Numbered from the stretch's first letter, positions 7,297-14,422 are shown. The stretch: 16,388 bases of DNA from Tepidimicrobium sp. (GCA_012839395.1 DUNJ01000113.1:1-16388); one strand, 5' to 3'. Notes: generated by a model from the letters alone, not told the origin. A program made the numbers and translations.

Positions 7297-8838
7297 ATTT
7301 TTAATGAGCGAAGATCGGATATTATTCGAAGCTTAATAAACAATAATGGGGAATATCCTATTAAAAAAATGGCCCAGGGGTTTAATGTAACGGAACGTAC
7401 TATTAGATATGATCTAGAAGAGATCAATTCATTTTTTATAAAGAAACGTATCTCTATCCATATCGTCATAAGGGATGGGATTATTACAATTGAAAGCAAT
7501 ATATATAGAAGATTTGATGCAATAAGGCGTATTAAGGAAATGAGTTTAGGTTTATGTGACTATATCCCCTCTGTTGATGAAAGAAAATATATAATCCTAT
7601 TAGAGTTACTTTTTTCCAATGATTTTATTACAATAGAATATTTATCCAAGAAGATCTGCATATCGTCAAACACTATAAAAAATGATCTAAACAAGGTTAA
7701 AGATTGGTTAATTAAAGCGGGAATTAATCCCCAATTCATTCCAGGCAAGGGATTATATGTGGAAGGGAAAGAAAGGCTTATACGTAAGACAGCCATTAAA
7801 GTATTTAGGGAAGCCTTATCCTTGGAGCAGTATATAGGATTAATTCAAAAAGAGGTATACGGACATACAAACAATTATATAGGTATAATGTTTAATCATA
7901 TATTCGAATATAGTAATGTTAAAAAAATGAGATATTGTATGGATATATTGCAAAAGAAATTTAATGCCATATTCTCAGATTATACATATTCAGATTTAAC
8001 CATATTCTTAAGCATTTTACTAAAGCGTATCCATCTAGGATACAATATTTCCATACCAGAGGAAGATAAAGCTGAGATACACAAAACCGATGTCTATAGA
8101 AAAGTAGATTCCATTTCAAAATTTATATTTAAATATTTCGATACTGAATTGATAGATGATGAGCTAATCTATATTTCCCAATATATATTATCCAGCAATA
8201 TTCCCATTCCACCAACTATTTACAATTATCCATATCTATTGGAAGATCATGCATTTATAACCGATTTAATAGGTGAAGTAAGCAGGAATTGCAATATCGA
8301 CTTGACTAGGAATAGCAAGTTGTATAATTCTCTATCGACCTTTGGATTGGCCTTCTATTATAGACAAAAATATCAGGTTGAAGTATATAATCCTTATATA
8401 GAACAAATAAAGCGGCATTATCCAAGGCTGTTTGAAGTTGTAAAATCTAGTGTTCTATTATTAAAACCAGATATATGGACTACTATAAACGATTCGGAAA
8501 TAGGCCTTATAGTTCTATATTTTGCAGCTGCATTAGAAGAACCTCAGAATAAATTAAAGGTTATTGTATTATGTGAGACAGGGTTTCCCATCGGCAACCT
8601 ATTAGCCACTAGGTTGAAACTAATATTTAATATAGAGGTGGTAGATATAGAATGCATTAGTCAAGGGAAAAAGGCATTATCTAAACATAAAGTAGATTTT
8701 ATAATTGCCACTTCACCATTTACCTGCAGAAATATACCCTATGTTGTTGTAAGTCCCTTATTAACTGGAGAAGATATTGCATCGATTAGAAAGCTAATGG
8801 AAACATTATCACATGGTTGTAGAAAACTTATTTTATAA
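7297..8838 (+). CDS. PRD-domain transcription regulator without PRD histidines
   Basis: Two N-terminal DNA-binding regions (NERRSDIIRSLINNNGEYP... with NVTERTIRYDLEEIN; then FITIEYLSKKICISSNTIKNDL) are followed by two PRD-like helical domains and an EIIB-like domain with a cysteine (C426, VIVLCETGFPIGN). This is the ManR/MtlR/LicR layout, but no EIIA domain follows. The positions where PRDs carry phosphorylated histidines hold F237, Y296, F349 and Y408, so control by PTS phosphorylation looks lost. The HTH homology runs upstream of the first in-frame ATG (7369), yet no ATG, GTG or TTG exists in frame back to the stop at 7267. The best-placed start is an ATT at 7297, seven bases after GGGG in a ribosome-site-like TAAGTGGGG. 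The true start or a frameshift is uncertain. It may regulate the downstream hydrogenase operon (inference). Confidence 0.8.
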   Translation: MFNERRSDIIRSLINNNGEYPIKKMAQGFNVTERTIRYDLEEINSFFIKKRISIHIVIRDGIITIESNIYRRFDAIRRIKEMSLGLCDYIPSVDERKYIILLELLFSNDFITIEYLSKKICISSNTIKNDLNKVKDWLIKAGINPQFIPGKGLYVEGKERLIRKTAIKVFREALSLEQYIGLIQKEVYGHTNNYIGIMFNHIFEYSNVKKMRYCMDILQKKFNAIFSDYTYSDLTIFLSILLKRIHLGYNISIPEEDKAEIHKTDVYRKVDSISKFIFKYFDTELIDDELIYISQYILSSNIPIPPTIYNYPYLLEDHAFITDLIGEVSRNCNIDLTRNSKLYNSLSTFGLAFYYRQKYQVEVYNPYIEQIKRHYPRLFEVVKSSVLLLKPDIWTTINDSEIGLIVLYFAAALEEPQNKLKVIVLCETGFPIGNLLATRLKLIFNIEVVDIECISQGKKALSKHKVDFIIATSPFTCRNIPYVVVSPLLTGEDIASIRKLMETLSHGCRKLIL

Positions 8839-9212
8839 CCAAGATTGTCAAGGTTTTAACTATAATAATCAAGCATAGGGAGCTATACATAGATATCATG
8901 GGGTATGATTTAGAAATATTTCTACAAAAGGGAAAACTAGGGGGTATGTTGAGGTTAAAACTGCAATTAGCAAAGGTCTACTGTACGGATATTTAATTGT
9001 TTAATAGAATATCTTATGGCCGTATAACTATGGAGTAACGAAATTTTCACATAGGATTAGTTGAATGGGGTATAAATTTTCAAAATATTTTGATTGATTT
9101 TGTACTTTATAGAGCGCATAAAAAATTCTATATCTATAATAGAACAAAGAGCAGCACTTTATATTACTATCAATATTGTAACCTATCTGTATATTTAATC
9201 ATAGATATAAAT

Positions 9213-9237
9213 GCCGGTATAGTATACGGCTTTATTT
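9213..9237 (+). terminator. Possible terminator downstream of the regulator gene
   Basis: GCCG (9213-9216) pairs with CGGC (9227-9230) around the loop GTATAGTATA, and TTTATTT follows. The stem is short, but it is the only G/C-rich hairpin followed by T residues between the regulator's stop and the hydrogenase genes. The inner GTATAGTATAC is itself symmetric, so it could be an operator instead. Confidence 0.35.
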
Positions 9238-9247
9238 AGGAGCAGTC

Positions 9248-9265
9248 AAGTTAAACTATTCACAA
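9248..9265 (-). promoter_or_regulatory. Rex-like operator candidate
   Basis: On the minus strand this reads TTGTGAATAGTTTAACTT, against the clostridial Rex consensus TTGTTAA-N4-TTAACAA: 11 of 14 defined positions match. Rex represses fermentation and hydrogenase genes at low NADH/NAD+. A possible -10 TATTAT lies at 9270-9275. By-eye match only. Confidence 0.3.
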
Positions 9266-9346
9266 AATTTATTATCATGAGAATAAAGTTTCTATACATA
9301 TTCGTAGGAGGTATAACAGAATCAGCGGGCCTATTACTAGCAATAT

Positions 9347-9400
9347 TCTAGATAAAGTTGGACTAATATCTTTAACCGACCTTATCTAGATTCTTTAATT
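9347..9400 (+). terminator. Hairpin with T-rich tail (possible attenuator or terminator)
   Basis: TCTAGATAA (9347-9355) pairs with TTATCTAGA (9382-9390). After one A-C mismatch the stem continues as GTTGG (9357-9361)/CCGAC (9376-9380), one pair being G-U, closing a 14-base loop. TTCTTTAATT follows. It lies about 190 bases before the hydrogenase genes, so it may end a short upstream transcript or act as a conditional attenuator. Confidence 0.45.
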
Positions 9401-9581
9401 ATATGGTTAATTTTCTAAAGCTAGTTTATCGCCCATATAATTATATATTGGCTAATAAATTATAGTGGATTATAGGGGCATGCAGGCCTGAGCATTAGAT
9501 AATGATGTCTTTAATGGGTGAAGTTAATATCTATTGGATAGATAAGGGAATTAAAATATCTTATAGAAAGGGGAAATGAGT

Positions 9582-11414
9582 ATGAGTAGGCTTAGTATCA
9601 TTACGGAAAGTAGAGCACAAACAACCGTAGAGACCCTATACAAGGATCTGGAGAGACGAATTATTGCGAGCCCTCCAGGATTATGCCCTGTAGACTTGGC
9701 TTCATCTTTTTTAAAGATGTGCCATGCTCAAACATGTGGGAAATGTGTGCCATGTAGAATAGGGTTGGGACAATTGGAAAGGCTGTTGGAAGATGTATTA
9801 GACGGAGATGCTGAATTGGAGAGTATCGATCTTATTGAAAAAACGGCTCGCTCCATCTACAATTCAGCAGATTGTGCCATAGGTTATGAAGCAGCCAATA
9901 TGGTTTTAAAGGGAGTTGAAGGATTCAGGGATGATTTTGAGGAGCATATATTAAGGGATCGATGTACATTTGCTTTAGATCAACCTGTTCCCTGTGTTTC
10001 CCTATGTCCAGCTGGTGTAGATGTCCCAGGTTATATAGCTCTAATAGCGGAGGGACGATATGAGGATGCAATTAGACTCATAAGAAAAGATAATCCAATG
10101 GTTGCAACATGTGCATTAATATGTGAACATCCTTGTGAGACGAGATGTAGGAGAAATATGGTAGATGATTCTATCAATATTAGAGGTTTAAAACGCTATG
10201 CAGTAGAAAAAGCTGGGGATGTACCAGCAGATAAGAGCGCTCCTGCCACTGGAAAAAAGGTTGCGGTCATAGGAGGAGGACCTAGCGGTTTAAGTGCGGC
10301 GTATTATTTATCCATAATGGGACATAGCGTGGAAATATTTGAACAGAGACAAAAATTAGGAGGCATGCTAAGGTATGGAATACCTAGCTATAGGCTTCCG
10401 AGGGAGATATTGGATAAGGAGATCGATACCATACTTTCTACTGGAATCAAGGTGCATACAGGGGTAACCATAGGTAAAGAGTTTCCAGTTGCAGAGTTGA
10501 AAGAGAAATTTGATGCGGTTTATATAGCCATCGGTGCTCATATCGATAAAAAGGTTGGAATAGAAGGTCAGGAAGCAGAAGGTGTTATTTCCGCTGTTGA
10601 AATGTTGAGGCAAATAGGAGATGATGAATATCCAGACTTTACCGACCAATCCATTGTAGTTATTGGCGGAGGAAACGTAGCAATAGATGCGGCCCGTTCT
10701 GCTATACGTCTAGGAGCTGAAAAGGTAAGCATCGTATATAGGAGACGTAAGGAGGATATGCCAGCTATCGAAGAAGAGGTTGAGGGGGCTACTGCTGAAG
10801 GTTGTGAAATATTCGACCTATATACTCCTGGAAAGGTAGAAGTCGATGAGAATGGCCATATTGAGAGCCTGTGGATTAAACCACAAATTATAGGCCCAGT
10901 TCGAGCGGGAAGACCTATACCAGTAAATGCAGATAGGGAACCTCAGAAGATTAAATGTGATACATTGATTGTAGCCATAGGGCAGGGGGTCGAGTCCAAG
11001 GAATTTGAAAAGGAAGGAATTCCAGTGACCGAAGGCGTAATAGATGCACTTAGCTGGAGTGGTGTAAAGGATATACCCGGAGTCTATGCAGGTGGAGATT
11101 GTGTATCAGGTCCAGCTACAGTAATACGAGCTATAGCAGCTGGAAAGGTAGCAGCCGCAAATATAGATAACTATCTAGGATATCACCATGTGATAGAAAC
11201 CGATGTAAAGATACCAGAGGCGCGTTTAGCTGATAGAACACCTTGTGGTCGTGTAACTATGAAAACTCGAGATGTTTCCGATAGGGTTCAGGACTTTGAT
11301 CTAGTAGAACTTGGAATGAGCTCTGAAGAGGCTGCCCAAGAATCACGCAGATGTTTAAGATGTGATCACTTTGGCTTCGGAGTCTTTAAAGGGGGTAGGG
11401 TTGAAAAATGGTAA
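9582..11414 (+). CDS. NuoF C-terminal/GltD-type flavoprotein subunit of a hydrogenase
   Basis: This 610-residue fusion probably links NAD(P)H to the adjacent hydrogenase. Residues 42-115 match the C-terminal 4Fe-4S domain of NuoF/HydB (C52, C55, C58, C98), without the FMN- and NADH-binding parts. Residues 128-210 match the GltD N-terminal Fe-S domain (C138, C142, C177, C181, C185, C189). A GltD-like reductase follows, with the FAD motif VIGGGPSGLSAA near 229, the NAD(P) motif VIGGGNVAIDAARSA near 360 followed by RRRKEDMPA, and AGGDCVSGPATVI near 503. The tail has RRCLRCD (C591, C594). I prefer the ATG at 9582, eight bases after AAGGGG; the ATG at 9576 is only two bases from it. The gene overlaps hydA by seven bases. 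Similar pairs are called glutamate-synthase-linked hydrogenases, but no glutamate synthase large subunit is present here. Confidence 0.88.
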   Translation: MSRLSIITESRAQTTVETLYKDLERRIIASPPGLCPVDLASSFLKMCHAQTCGKCVPCRIGLGQLERLLEDVLDGDAELESIDLIEKTARSIYNSADCAIGYEAANMVLKGVEGFRDDFEEHILRDRCTFALDQPVPCVSLCPAGVDVPGYIALIAEGRYEDAIRLIRKDNPMVATCALICEHPCETRCRRNMVDDSINIRGLKRYAVEKAGDVPADKSAPATGKKVAVIGGGPSGLSAAYYLSIMGHSVEIFEQRQKLGGMLRYGIPSYRLPREILDKEIDTILSTGIKVHTGVTIGKEFPVAELKEKFDAVYIAIGAHIDKKVGIEGQEAEGVISAVEMLRQIGDDEYPDFTDQSIVVIGGGNVAIDAARSAIRLGAEKVSIVYRRRKEDMPAIEEEVEGATAEGCEIFDLYTPGKVEVDENGHIESLWIKPQIIGPVRAGRPIPVNADREPQKIKCDTLIVAIGQGVESKEFEKEGIPVTEGVIDALSWSGVKDIPGVYAGGDCVSGPATVIRAIAAGKVAAANIDNYLGYHHVIETDVKIPEARLADRTPCGRVTMKTRDVSDRVQDFDLVELGMSSEEAAQESRRCLRCDHFGFGVFKGGRVEKW

Positions 11415-13129
11415 ATTTAACCATAGACAATAAGAAGATAAGAGTTCCGGAAGGTACTACCATATTTGATGCAGCTGCAATGAATGATATACCAATTCCC
11501 AACCTTTGCTATTTGGAAGATATAAATGACATTGGTGCCTGTAGAGTTTGTGTAGTGGAATTAGAGGGCATCAACAGGTTGGTTACTTCATGTAATAATG
11601 TAGTAGAAGAAGGAATGGTGATATATACAAATAGCCCTAAGGTACGCGAAGCGAGGCGAATAAATGTGGAATTGATTCTTTCGCAACACGATGCAAGATG
11701 TGCCGTTTGTGCTAGGAGCGGGAATTGCAGTTTGCAAGAAGTAGCCAATGACCTAGGGATTATAGGAATTCCATATGCAGAAGATCTATCCCATGCAAGA
11801 TGGACTGAGGATTTCCCTCTTGTTAGGGATTATGAGAAATGTATCAAATGTATGAGATGTATACAGATATGTGATAAGGTGCAGGATTTAAATGTTTGGG
11901 ATATATCTGGCACAGGATCTAGAACAAATGTAGATGTATCTCATAATAGGACTATTGAGGAAGCAGATTGTGCACTTTGTGGACAGTGCATAACTCATTG
12001 TCCAGTGGCAGCGCTTAGGGAAAGGGACGATACCCAAATAGTATTTGAGGCATTGGCTAATAAGGATAAGATTACCGTGGTCCAGATTGCACCTGCTGTA
12101 AGAGCTGCTTGGGGAGAGATGCTAGGTATTAACAGGGAATTTGCAACGGTTAAAAGGTTAGTTGCTGCATTGAGGAAGATGGGATTCAATTATATATTTG
12201 ATACCAACTTTGCTGCCGATTTGACCATTATGGAGGAGGGTAGCGAATTTGTAGAAAAGTTAAAGAATAAGAAAAATGAAAAATTTCCTATGTTTACTTC
12301 CTGTTGTCCAGGTTGGATTCGTTTTATGAAAACCCAGTATCCAGATATGGTGGATCAATTATCTACTGCTAAATCTCCTCAACAGATGTTTGGAGCAATT
12401 GCTAAATCCTATTATGCAGAATTATTAGGAGTGGATCCATCAAGAATATTCTCCGTATCCATAATGCCATGTATTGCTAAGAAGTATGAGTGTGGGATTT
12501 CAGTTATGAATGATGCAGGAGCAGGTCAAGATGTAGATATTGTTCTTACCACTAGAGAAGTTGAGAGAATGATAAAAGCGGAACATATTGTTCCCGAAGT
12601 GCTAGAAGAAGAGGAATTTGATACACCTTTAGGTGTTAGTACCGGGGCTGCTGTTATATTTGGAGCTACTGGAGGAGTTATGGAGGCAGCGCTTAGAACG
12701 GCATATTATTTGGTAGTTGGCGAAAATCCAGAACCAGATGCTTTTAAAGATGTAAGGGGAGAAAGAGGCTGGAAAGAGGCGAGCTTTAACTTAGCTGGTT
12801 CCAAACTTCGGGTTGCCGTTGCAAGTGGATTAGGAAATACCAGAAGATTAATTGAGGCCATAAGAGATGGATCTGTAGAATATGATTTTGTTGAAATAAT
12901 GGCTTGTCCTGGAGGATGTGCTGGTGGAGGTGGCCAACCTATTAAAGATGGAGAAGAAAGAGCTGGAGAGCGTGCTCAGGTATTGTACGGATTGGATGAA
13001 ATCAGCGAGCTTCGTTTCTCTCATGAAAATCCATCTATAATTAAATGTTATGAAGACTACTTACAAGAACCTCTATCCGACCGTGCACATAAATTGCTTC
13101 ACACAGATCAAAATACTTGGGAATTATAA
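11408..13129 (+). CDS. hydA: [FeFe]-hydrogenase, four accessory Fe-S domains (CpI-like)
   Basis: The protein interconverts protons and H2 at an H-cluster. In order it has a 2Fe-2S domain (C34, C45, C48, C62), the His-Cys 4Fe-4S motif (H94, C98, C101, C107), two 4Fe-4S clusters (C145, C148, C151, C155; C188, C191, C194, C198) and the catalytic domain. All three H-cluster signatures are complete: TSCCPGW (C299/C300), MPCIAKKYE (C355) and MACPGGCAGGGGQP (C500, C504). At 573 residues it is almost the size of Clostridium pasteurianus CpI. GGGGGTAGGG (11391-11400) lies seven bases before the ATG, and the seven-base overlap with the upstream gene implies coupled expression. Maturases HydE, HydF and HydG are required and are not in this window. 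The partner flavoprotein argues for NAD(P)H rather than ferredoxin alone as electron carrier (inference). Confidence 0.95.
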   Translation: MVNLTIDNKKIRVPEGTTIFDAAAMNDIPIPNLCYLEDINDIGACRVCVVELEGINRLVTSCNNVVEEGMVIYTNSPKVREARRINVELILSQHDARCAVCARSGNCSLQEVANDLGIIGIPYAEDLSHARWTEDFPLVRDYEKCIKCMRCIQICDKVQDLNVWDISGTGSRTNVDVSHNRTIEEADCALCGQCITHCPVAALRERDDTQIVFEALANKDKITVVQIAPAVRAAWGEMLGINREFATVKRLVAALRKMGFNYIFDTNFAADLTIMEEGSEFVEKLKNKKNEKFPMFTSCCPGWIRFMKTQYPDMVDQLSTAKSPQQMFGAIAKSYYAELLGVDPSRIFSVSIMPCIAKKYECGISVMNDAGAGQDVDIVLTTREVERMIKAEHIVPEVLEEEEFDTPLGVSTGAAVIFGATGGVMEAALRTAYYLVVGENPEPDAFKDVRGERGWKEASFNLAGSKLRVAVASGLGNTRRLIEAIRDGSVEYDFVEIMACPGGCAGGGGQPIKDGEERAGERAQVLYGLDEISELRFSHENPSIIKCYEDYLQEPLSDRAHKLLHTDQNTWEL

Positions 13130-13140
13130 TGGAATAGTTA

Positions 13141-13183
13141 TAACAAAATCTCTAAGTATGTCCATACTTAGAGATTTTGTTAA
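13141..13183. terminator. Bidirectional terminator between hydA and the crp-like gene
   Basis: Two perfect 19-bp arms, 13141-13159 and 13164-13182, enclose the loop GTCC. The outer part of the stem supplies T-rich sequence in both directions (TTTTGTTAAG on plus). It lies 11 bases after the hydA stop and 70 bases beyond the stop of the convergent gene, so it probably serves both. Confidence 0.85.
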
Positions 13184-13252
13184 GCTGAATATATTATTTG
13201 GGGATCTATAAGAAATTAATAGATGGGAAATTGCTTCACCTAATTTGAAGCA

Positions 13253-13933
13253 CTATCTATATAGAGATTGTTCCAGTAGCTTCAAGTTCAGGATTTTTAT
13301 TATATTTCTATGAAAATCTAAAATACCTTCATCCCTCATTCTGGATAGTTCTCTTGAAAGGGAAGGCCTAGGCACGTTTAAAAGTTCCGCCATCTTTTTT
13401 CTGGAAAATGGGATAGTCAAAAAGAGGGTTTTTTGTTCCTGATATTCGTGTAGCAAATAGTTACAAATCTTTTTTCGGATAGTGTCTTGGGACAAATTGG
13501 ATATCCTATTGTTGAGCATAAGAATCCTTCGGGATAGAATTGATACAAAATTAACCAAAATTCTAGAATCCAGCATAGAAAGTTTTATAATATCATCTTT
13601 TTTGATAAACATTATCTGGGTATGTTCTATAGCTGTTATAGTTGCGGGATAGGTGTTTTTATCTGTAAAAACTAGGGATTCACCAAATATATTTCCTTCC
13701 CTAAATATATTTATAGTCATAGTTTGACCTGATGGGAATACTTTTTGAATCTCTATTCTTCCGCTTAAGATGATGCCTAAACTGTGGCAATATTCACCTT
13801 CAATGGCGATTAATTCATTCTTCTGATATTCCATTATGTTATAGGCAATCTTATCTAAAACATAGTCTATCTCTTCCTCATTTAACTTATTGAATAGAAC
13901 ACATTGGGCTAGAAGACTTATGTACTTTTTCAT
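13253..13933 (-). CDS. Crp/Fnr-family transcriptional regulator
   Basis: This 226-residue protein has an N-terminal cyclic-nucleotide-type beta-barrel (about 15-120, with NIFGESLVF at 81-89), a dimerisation helix (about 125-150) and a C-terminal Crp winged helix (about 150-215; recognition helix RPSLSRELSRMRDEG at 189-203). The cAMP-contacting Arg-Ser of E. coli Crp is replaced by TYPAT, so cAMP is unlikely to be the ligand. Only isolated cysteines (C11, C49, C157) occur, so a classical Fnr 4Fe-4S cluster is not supported. The start is the ATG at 13933, five bases after GGAGG (13939-13943). A TTG at 13945 overlaps that site. It converges on hydA and could sense redox or nitrosative stress, as clostridial members such as HcpR do, but the ligand and targets cannot be read here. 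Confidence 0.9.
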   Translation of the reverse strand: MKKYISLLAQCVLFNKLNEEEIDYVLDKIAYNIMEYQKNELIAIEGEYCHSLGIILSGRIEIQKVFPSGQTMTINIFREGNIFGESLVFTDKNTYPATITAIEHTQIMFIKKDDIIKLSMLDSRILVNFVSILSRRILMLNNRISNLSQDTIRKKICNYLLHEYQEQKTLFLTIPFSRKKMAELLNVPRPSLSRELSRMRDEGILDFHRNIIKILNLKLLEQSLYR

Positions 13934-13968
13934 GAAAACCTCCAATTTAAAATCGATCTATATTTAAT

Positions 13969-13998
13969 ATTATAGGAAATATTTTTTAAAATCAACAA
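13969..13998 (-). promoter_or_regulatory. Promoter of the crp-like regulator gene
   Basis: On the minus strand TTGTTG (13998-13993) is followed after 18 bases by a perfect TATAAT (13974-13969), about 35 bases before the start codon. Confidence 0.55.
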
Positions 13999-14045
13999 AA
14001 GCGTTAAAAAGATGTTTAATGGATTTAAAATGGGTAATATATAGT

Positions 14046-14135
14046 ATGAGGGCTATTATGTATATCATTAAACTTATAATAGCGATGATCATTATAGGCC
14101 ATGATATAAATCTAGCTTATTTAGAAGGAGACTGA
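14046..14135 (+). CDS. Possible 29-residue hydrophobic peptide
   Basis: An open frame from the ATG at 14046 to TGA 14133-14135 encodes a peptide with the hydrophobic stretch YIIKLIIAMIIIG, enough for a short membrane segment. It ends two bases before the next gene's ATG, and the downstream ribosome site lies inside its last codons, as in translationally coupled leaders. However, no good ribosome binding site precedes its own ATG, and an AT-rich sequence can give such a peptide by chance. Confidence 0.22.
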   Translation: MRAIMYIIKLIIAMIIIGHDINLAYLEGD

Positions 14136-14137
14136 CT

Positions 14138-14422
14138 ATGAATAAGATATTATTGATAAACAGGCTGGATCCCCAAAAGGACTCTGATACAAAGGACAAG
14201 GTTTTTTTTATGATAGGAGATATGAATAAACCCTCTGCCGAAAATAGGCTTATAGATGTTCTCAATAGGACCGAAATTATAAGTTGTGAGGATATTGTTC
14301 TAAAGTATAATGGGGTAGAATTAGATATCAAAGTCCAACATATACCTAAGATTGTTAAAAAGCTAGTTAATGAAGATTTTGACATATATGGAATCTATCA
14401 ACTATATAATCCAGAAGAATAG
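14138..14422 (+). CDS. Conserved-looking 94-residue hypothetical protein
   Basis: I cannot name this family. The protein begins MNKILLINRLDPQKDSDTKD and ends FDIYGIYQLYNPEE. It has no signal peptide, membrane segment or cysteine pair and looks like a small soluble alpha/beta protein; the central KVFFMIGDMNKPSAENRLID and the C-terminal VKKLVNEDFDIYGIYQLY look structured. AGAAGGAG at 14122-14129 is well placed before the ATG, which supports real translation. It lies between a divergent Crp/Fnr regulator and envelope genes. The spacing to the next gene (70 bases with a hairpin) does not require a shared transcript. Confidence 0.75.
   Translation: MNKILLINRLDPQKDSDTKDKVFFMIGDMNKPSAENRLIDVLNRTEIISCEDIVLKYNGVELDIKVQHIPKIVKKLVNEDFDIYGIYQLYNPEE

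Larger units (their letters stand above)
8839..9581. other. 743-bp non-coding region before the hydrogenase operon
   Basis: No reading frame on either strand looks like a gene; stops are frequent. The region contains several inverted repeats: TCAAAATATTTTGA at 9080-9093, GCCG/CGGC around a GTATAGTATA loop at 9213-9230, a 15-position hairpin at 9347-9390, and TATCTAT/ATAGATA at 9528-9544. There is also a Rex-like sequence at 9248-9265. A strong ribosome-site-like AGGAGGT at 9306-9312 has no usable start codon after it. It may be a long regulatory region with a leader, or contain the remains of a lost gene. Confidence 0.6.

Noticed and set aside
7297..8838. Calling the regulator a BglG/LicT-type RNA-binding antiterminator
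   Set aside because: The N-terminus has two HTH DNA-binding regions and no CAT RNA-binding domain, so it fits DNA-binding PRD activators rather than antiterminators.
9255..9389. 44-codon open frame following AGGAGGT (ends TSNILDKVGLISLTDLI)
   Set aside because: There is no ATG, GTG or TTG start after the ribosome-site-like sequence and no recognisable homology. It could be a relic but cannot be supported as a gene.
9280..9581. T-box leader before the hydrogenase
   Set aside because: The conserved T-box sequence (AGGGTGGNACCGCG type) is absent.
13253..13933. Classical Fnr with an oxygen-sensing 4Fe-4S cluster
   Set aside because: Only three scattered cysteines are present and the N-terminal cysteine cluster of Fnr is missing.
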